From Bolinopsis microptera (lineage: Eukaryota; Ctenophora; Tentaculata; Lobata; Bolinopsidae): DNA of 64,000 bases. The notes under the pieces were generated by a model that was not told where the DNA came from, searched no databases, and saw only the letters and a program-made list of their open reading frames with translations. Positions 59,636 through 64,000 of the stretch are shown here, one piece after another. Each line of letters begins with the position of its first letter. The first letter of the stretch is position 1. The translations under genes were made by a program, and so were the position numbers. The stretch spans positions 17,275,475-17,339,474 of the forward strand of contig NC_087077.1 of NCBI RefSeq assembly GCF_026151205.1, given 5' to 3'.

Positions 59636-62600
59636 CTGAAAAGTTGAGATAAATCTAGATTGACAAAAACACAAGTTTAACACCACTGACAGTGACCACA
59701 CCACAATTGACATCACAAATTTGTCTTTCCTCATCTTGTTAATAAGAGAAAACTTACAAAGGTCCTGTCGTCCGGAGGGAGTGACGGGACTCTGGCCCAT
59801 GATGGTCCTGACTCGTTCTATATGCTCCTGCACTTTGTCAAGGGGCGGTATTTCTGTGAACCCCTCCTCCTCTGAGGACTGAGTATTAACCCTCGACCCA
59901 TGTACCACTTTCTTAGACGCTGTCTGTCAATATAGTTCATGTGAAGTGTAGATATGGGGGAGGGCAACTGTAACTTATTCTTGGTAAGAGATGCAGACAA
60001 TTCACTAAGTTTATCACACTAGACTCCATCAGCTACTTAGTAACTATGGTAACCACCTACTTACCTTGTTTTGGCGGGTAGGATGCGCCGCCTTGAAGCG
60101 TTCCTTCGCCACGATTGTAAGGAAGAGAGATCTACTGGTGGTGAGTTTGTATCCTCCTAGTCCTAGAGTTGTTCTCTTTCCGTGGAGTTGGTCCTATTAG
60201 TTAGTATGTTACTATGGTAACTGTTGTACTATTAGTTAGTATGTTATTGTTACTATGGCAACAGTTGCAGTTAGAAAATCATACTGTTTTGTAGTGATTA
60301 TAGCAGTTGTATCCATCAAATCATTCGCCATAAAACGAATATTATCATCATTACAATAAGAGCTATTTCTCAAATCGCAGCAATAAGCACTCGTGAAGGG
60401 TAGCTTCTTACAAAACTTTTAACACTAAATTCTAAAAACGTTACTTTAATTGTTACTAATATATCAAGTGTGAAACACCACCTTAAAAACCAAAGTATGA
60501 ACATTTGAGTAAAACAGAAAGGAGTATTAAACTAAAATAACGGGGGCAGGAATGAGATAGTGAGATATGAGTCTCTCTCTCTCAGTCTACTCCTGTAATC
60601 CCGCTACAGGAGCAAGTTGACATGTGGTTTAACTCGTGTGCTTGTAAGTGAGTTGCTTGCTTATTGTTGCTAAAATTTACAAATAATGCAGCAAAATATC
60701 ACTAATTATTGCTCAAGACTACACTAGTCGGGGACCAAGAGTCAAAGCAACGAGTTATTTCTAAAGAACGCACCGTAACACTAGACTGTAAATTTAATAT
60801 CTTTTAACAAGAAAACAAAGCGATAATACCCGCACTAAGAGAAAGATCGCGATAATTAAACCGAGATATGCTTCAAAACAGTTAAACTGTTAGTATTATG
60901 CGCATATTTAAATCGGGATATGCTTCAAAACAGTTAAACTGTAAGTATATGCGGATATTTCGCAGTGATAATGACTATAAATGAGATCGGTTGAATTTAG
61001 TCGGTGGTCTACGGTGAAGTGCTATCTAGTCCTTTTGTTACTATCGTGATAAATACCACTATAGACACAGTAACTGTACATCGGGCTGAGCATGAAGCCA
61101 GATACAGGCTGGCCGGGATCAATGATTAATATCTGGATTTGCAATTTTTTTTTCAAAATAAACAAAAGTAAGCAACAATAAACAGCACTAAACACTTGTA
61201 AGAGAACAGGATACAGGATACAGGATACAGGATACAGGATACAGGATACAGGATACAGGATACAGGATACAGGATACAAGATAAGAACATGATCTTACCG
61301 GAGGGCTGGAGACGACCTTGTTCGGCGTAGCAAACCAACCTTTAACTTGCTCACTGCAACTCTGAAAAGTCTCATTCTCAGAGCGCGCAAAACAATTACA
61401 AAAAAGAAAACAAATGGGGGGCCCCAACCCATGTAGCTGAGACATTGCACACTGTGCGGTGCAATGCACAGCTAGTAGACCAAAGCGGCTCTTGCTTGTG
61501 AAAGGTGCATCAACAACGCCCCGAAGCAGTGGGTTGGGAGTCCCCCCTGGGATCATTTCGTCCGTAACATTTTACACAATATAAGAGCTACAATAAATTA
61601 ACGTAATTAATGCTACAATAAATTAACGTGCAAAACATAACAATAATATGTACGGCTTATTGGGTCTCATTTGATGATTCTTCCCAGAAAATGAATGTTT
61701 TTTTCTGAATAGACCCAGTTAGTAAGTAATGTGATGTTCTAAATACCTGAGGTGACTGAATCTCTGGCTGCTCAGTGAAGGTTTTGAGCTGAACTACTTT
61801 GTTTATCTCCCGCAGAGTATCTTCCAGCAATTTGGAACCTAACCGGAAGGGTTTCGTTACCAGGTTACCAGGTTACCAGGTTACCAGGTTACCATGTTAA
61901 CAGGTTAACAGGTTAACAGGTTAACAGGTTAACAGGTTAACGGGTTACCAGGTCAACAGGTTACCAGGTTACTAGGCTACCAGATTACCAGGTTAACAGG
62001 TTACCAGATTACCAGTTTAACAGGTTACCAGGTTACCAGGTTACTAGGTTACCAGGTTACCAGTAACGGTAAGGGTTTTCGTTATTGGTTCTTTTTAGGA
62101 AATAGGAATATTTTATACATTTTCGGGCAAAAAATGTCAAAGTTAAGAACTTCTAAGAGTTGAGATTTGAGACAACAACAAATGATAACTTAACTTAACA
62201 CAATTTCAAAGTCAGCATCTGTGCAGTAGCACTCTTGTTGCTTGACAGCTACCAGTTTTAAAATTCAAACGTTAATCCTAAAGTTTAGATTTGTTGCGAC
62301 TGTACTGAAAGCGATTTCAGAAATTTAATCGCGGTTTGGCAGATTTGAATACGAGTGCTGTACAGTGTACACCACAATGAATTTAAGGCGGTTACTCGAC
62401 CGTTCTCTTTAACCTTTGTTAAAAGCAAACAATACGATCCTGAGGTTTGTAGTTACTGTGATTACTGTGATTACTGTGGTTACTGTGGTTAATGTGGTTA
62501 CTGTACCGTCTGTTAACCATATTTTGTGAGGTATAAATACAACCTTTCAAGGCGTGGATAGACAAAGATGAAACAAAAAACAACGGAGAAATGTACAACT

Positions 62601-63438
62601 TAGAAAAGGTAGAATTCTACTGTAAAACTTAATATCTCGATATGTTCAGCAGTCAAGATGTGCTTGATTTTGAATGACTGCCGGCGAATGCAATCTTATG
62701 ATTAAAGTAAAAGTGTCCTTTGACAAGTAACTCAATGAAAGAAGAATAATGTAAAACTTAGAGTAAATACATAGCACTAGATGTACTAAACTGTGCACAT
62801 TAAGTACGACAAGTTCAATATAAAATCAAAACCTGCTACTGTATGCTGACTATTATATGAGAACAACTATCTGACACACGTTTCACACGTTGCTTAAAGA
62901 AGAGTCGGTGGTTACTCTGGTTACCATGGTTACTGTCCTGAACCACTCTCTTTTACAATAAATTGTTACATACCTAAACTAGGACCGATTTGTTTAATCA
63001 GTAGATGGTCAGCACAGACCGAGCTTCTCCGACGTCTAGGACAGGATAGGAACTGCATTATCTTGTCAGTCTGTCCGTCATCTAGGATCACCTGGGGACG
63101 ATAAATCAGCACGATAAAAATTGTAACCAGGTTACCAGGTTACCACGTTACCAGGTTACCAGGTTACCAGGTTACCAGGTTACCAGGTTGCTATGGTATT
63201 GCTAACCAGCTGTCCGTCATCTAGGATGACGGACAGCATTAACAGCACCTCAAATTTAATCAACTGATTCGAGACCCTAAAACGAAATAAACCAAACATC
63301 CTTTAAAAATTCAAAAATCCTTTCTCCTTATACCTCTCTCAAAGCTCGCTCACTGATCAGTTCAGAGTCCAGGGCAGTCTCTAAGTAAGCTTTAGATATT
63401 GGAGGTGGTGACTTGTTGGATACTCGTTCACATACCAT
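59487..63438 (-). CDS. Unidentified protein, at least seven exons (273 residues seen)
   Basis: Exons on the - strand, in order: 63438-63334, 63091-62974, 61838-61747, 61361-61299, 60193-60065, 59923-59758 and 59635-59487. Intron phases are 0, 1, 0, 0, 0, 1, every junction is GT-AG, and every join keeps the frame open to TGA at 59489-59487. That consistency is the main evidence for a gene. The product is polar, with a Ser/Arg-rich part (CPRRRRSS, residues 52-59), a leucine-containing helix (SKLLEDTLREINKVVQL), a mixed basic middle, an acidic patch (QSSEEEGF) and a basic tail (KRRRD). I see no signal peptide, membrane segment or domain I can name. Basic clusters allow a nuclear or cytoskeletal role, but that is a guess. 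The true start may be further upstream, beyond the 57-bp array at the window edge. Confidence 0.75.
59758..59923 (-). CDS. Unidentified gene, exon 6
   Basis: Acceptor ATATTGACAG (weak pyrimidine tract) and donor CTTT|GTAAGT; 55 codons plus 1 nt. It encodes TASKKVVHGSRVNTQSSEEE and a helix LDKVQEHIERVRTIM. Confidence 0.75.
60065..60193 (-). CDS. Unidentified gene, exon 5
   Basis: Acceptor AACTAATAG and donor AAG|GTAAGT; 43 codons without stop, with DQLHGKRTTLGLGGYKLTTS and then RSLFLTIVAKERFKAAHP. Confidence 0.78.
60860..60961 (+). repeat. Short tandem duplication in intron 4 of the - strand gene
   Basis: GATATGCTTCAAAACAGTTA with AACTGT and a GCGCATATTT or GCGGATATTT end occurs twice, with small differences. 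Confidence 0.8.
61206..61280 (+). repeat. 7-bp tandem repeat, about 10 copies
   Basis: GGATACA units, uniform until the last. It lies just inside intron 4 of the - strand gene, about 20 bp from the exon 4 donor. Confidence 0.92.
61299..61361 (-). CDS. Unidentified gene, exon 4
   Basis: Acceptor GAGACTTTTCAG and donor CCG|GTAAGA; 21 codons, beginning SCSEQVKGWFATPNK. Confidence 0.75.
61747..61838 (-). CDS. Unidentified gene, exon 3
   Basis: Acceptor CTTCCGGTTAG and donor CAG|GTATTT. Only the phase that matches exon 2 is open (other frames have stops). It encodes SKLLEDTLREINKVVQLKTF and then TEQPEIQSPQ. Confidence 0.75.
61856..62063 (+). repeat. 8-bp tandem repeat GTTACCAG, about 26 copies
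   Basis: GTTACCAG units with a central block of GTTAACAG variants. It starts 17 bp upstream of the exon 3 acceptor of the - strand gene, where it may replace a normal branch-point region. Confidence 0.93.
62450..62512 (+). repeat. 9-bp tandem repeat
   Basis: About seven units of GTTACTGTG or GATTACTGT type within intron 2 of the - strand gene. Confidence 0.8.
62974..63091 (-). CDS. Unidentified gene, exon 2
   Basis: Acceptor TCGTCCCCAG|GTG and donor TTTAG|GTATGT; 39 codons plus 1 nt. It encodes VILDDGQTDKIMQFLSCPRR and onward to KQIGPSL. Confidence 0.75.
63123..63190 (+). repeat. Second GTTACCAG array, about 8 copies
   Basis: Same 8-bp unit as at 61856-62063, here 32 bp upstream of the exon 2 acceptor of the - strand gene. 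Confidence 0.92.
63209..63237. repeat. Hairpin carrying a copy of exon 2 sequence
   Basis: GCTGTCCGTCATC-TAG-GATGACGGACAGC is a perfect 13-bp palindrome with a 3-nt loop. Its 18-nt stretch CTGTCCGTCATCTAGGAT is identical to 63071-63088 inside exon 2. Confidence 0.9.
63334..63438 (-). CDS. Unidentified gene, first visible exon
   Basis: Donor GAG|GTATAA. From ATG at 63438 the frame reads MVCERVSNKSPPPISKAYLE and continues to ISERALRE. The upstream boundary is uncertain. It may be this ATG, or an acceptor such as CTAAAG before 63389. Upstream sequence is the 57-bp array. Confidence 0.55.
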
Positions 63439-63451
63439 GATCACATCCGAA

Positions 63452-64000
63452 CAGGGGTTACAAGTGAGACACTGGGAACTGGGGACAGTTGGTCATTCCT
63501 GGACAGAGCAGGGGTTACAAGTGAGACACTGGGAACTGGGGACAGTTGGTCATTCCTGGACAGAGCAGGGGTTACAAGTGAGACACTGGGAACTGGGGAC
63601 AGTTGGTCATTCCTGGACAGAGCAGGGGTTACAAGTGAGACACTGGGAACTGGGGACAGTTGGTCATTCCTGGACAGAGCAGGGGTTACAAGTGAGACAC
63701 TGGGAACTGGGGACAGTTGGTCATTCCTGGACAGAGCAGGGGTTACAAGTGAGACACTGGGAACTGGGGACAGTTGGTCATTCCTGGACAGAGCAGGGGT
63801 TACAAGTGAGACACTGGGAACTGGGGACAGTTGGTCATTCCTGGACAGAGCAGGGGTTACAAGTGAGACACTGGGAACTGGGGACAGTTGGTCATTCATG
63901 GACAGAGCAGGGGTTACAAGTGAGACACTGGGAACTGGGGACAGTTGGTCATTCCTGGACATAGCAGGGGTTATAAGTGAGACACTGGGAACTGGGGACA
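63452..64000 (+). repeat. 57-bp minisatellite, at least 9.6 copies, running off the window
   Basis: Units of CAGGGGTTACAAGTGAGACA plus CTGGGAACTGGGGACAGTTG and GTCATTCCTGGACAGAG. Only three substitutions are visible (CATGG, ATAGC, TTATAAG), all near the right edge. The 57-bp period keeps frames open on both strands (183 and 173 codons) without gene signals. Confidence 0.95.

Noticed and set aside
63413-63964. 183- and 173-codon frames at the right edge
   Set aside because: Both are the 57-bp array read on opposite strands. The real - strand exon uses another frame next to it.

Overview
The window looks like nuclear DNA of an invertebrate metazoan. It is AT-rich, its genes are split by many introns with normal GT-AG splice sites, it is crowded with micro- and minisatellites, and it holds interstitial TTAGGG-like (animal-type telomere) tracts. 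I cannot name the species. There are no operons, no rRNA genes, no CRISPR array and no tRNA that I can support. Most of the long open frames are tandem-repeat artefacts.

Two spliced protein-coding genes can be assembled with consistent exon phases, and they converge tail to tail. On the + strand, a six-exon calmodulin-like EF-hand gene runs from 5919 to 54701 (225 residues). Its 678-nt reading frame is spread over about 49 kb because intron 1 is about 36.5 kb and intron 2 about 9.6 kb. On the - strand, a gene of at least seven exons runs from about 63438 down to 59487 (273 residues seen). I do not recognise its product, and its 5' part probably continues past the window end.

Layout: 1-5913 is upstream or intergenic sequence with a 55-bp minisatellite (2772-3842). 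5914-6041 is the first recognised EF-hand coding exon. 6042-42507 is intron 1, carrying minisatellites with units of 21, 53, 50/52, 30, 22 and 43 bp, a long CT microsatellite, a 501-bp TA-flanked inverted-repeat element and a 2.25-kb inverted-repeat element full of a GTGACAAAGT-type motif. 42508-42609 is exon 2. 42610-52218 is intron 2, with a 14-bp array, a 2.5-kb array of a 60-bp unit and a long CA microsatellite. 52219-54701 holds exons 3-6, which encode all four EF-hands; their introns contain a perfect 104-bp inverted duplication and an 800-bp TA-flanked element. 54702-59486 is an intergenic cluster of inverted-repeat elements, some with telomere-like tracts inside. 59487-63438 is the second gene, whose introns carry 7-, 8- and 9-bp tandem repeats. 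63452-64000 is a 57-bp minisatellite that runs off the window.

The two genes give no sign of acting in one pathway. The striking feature of the window is the density and variety of tandem arrays and short inverted-repeat transposons inside the introns of a small, otherwise ordinary calcium-sensor gene. No clearly new biological system with coding capacity is visible. The best candidates for undescribed biology are the 2.25-kb GTGACAAAGT element, the families of TA-flanked elements, and possible alternative first exons of the EF-hand gene.
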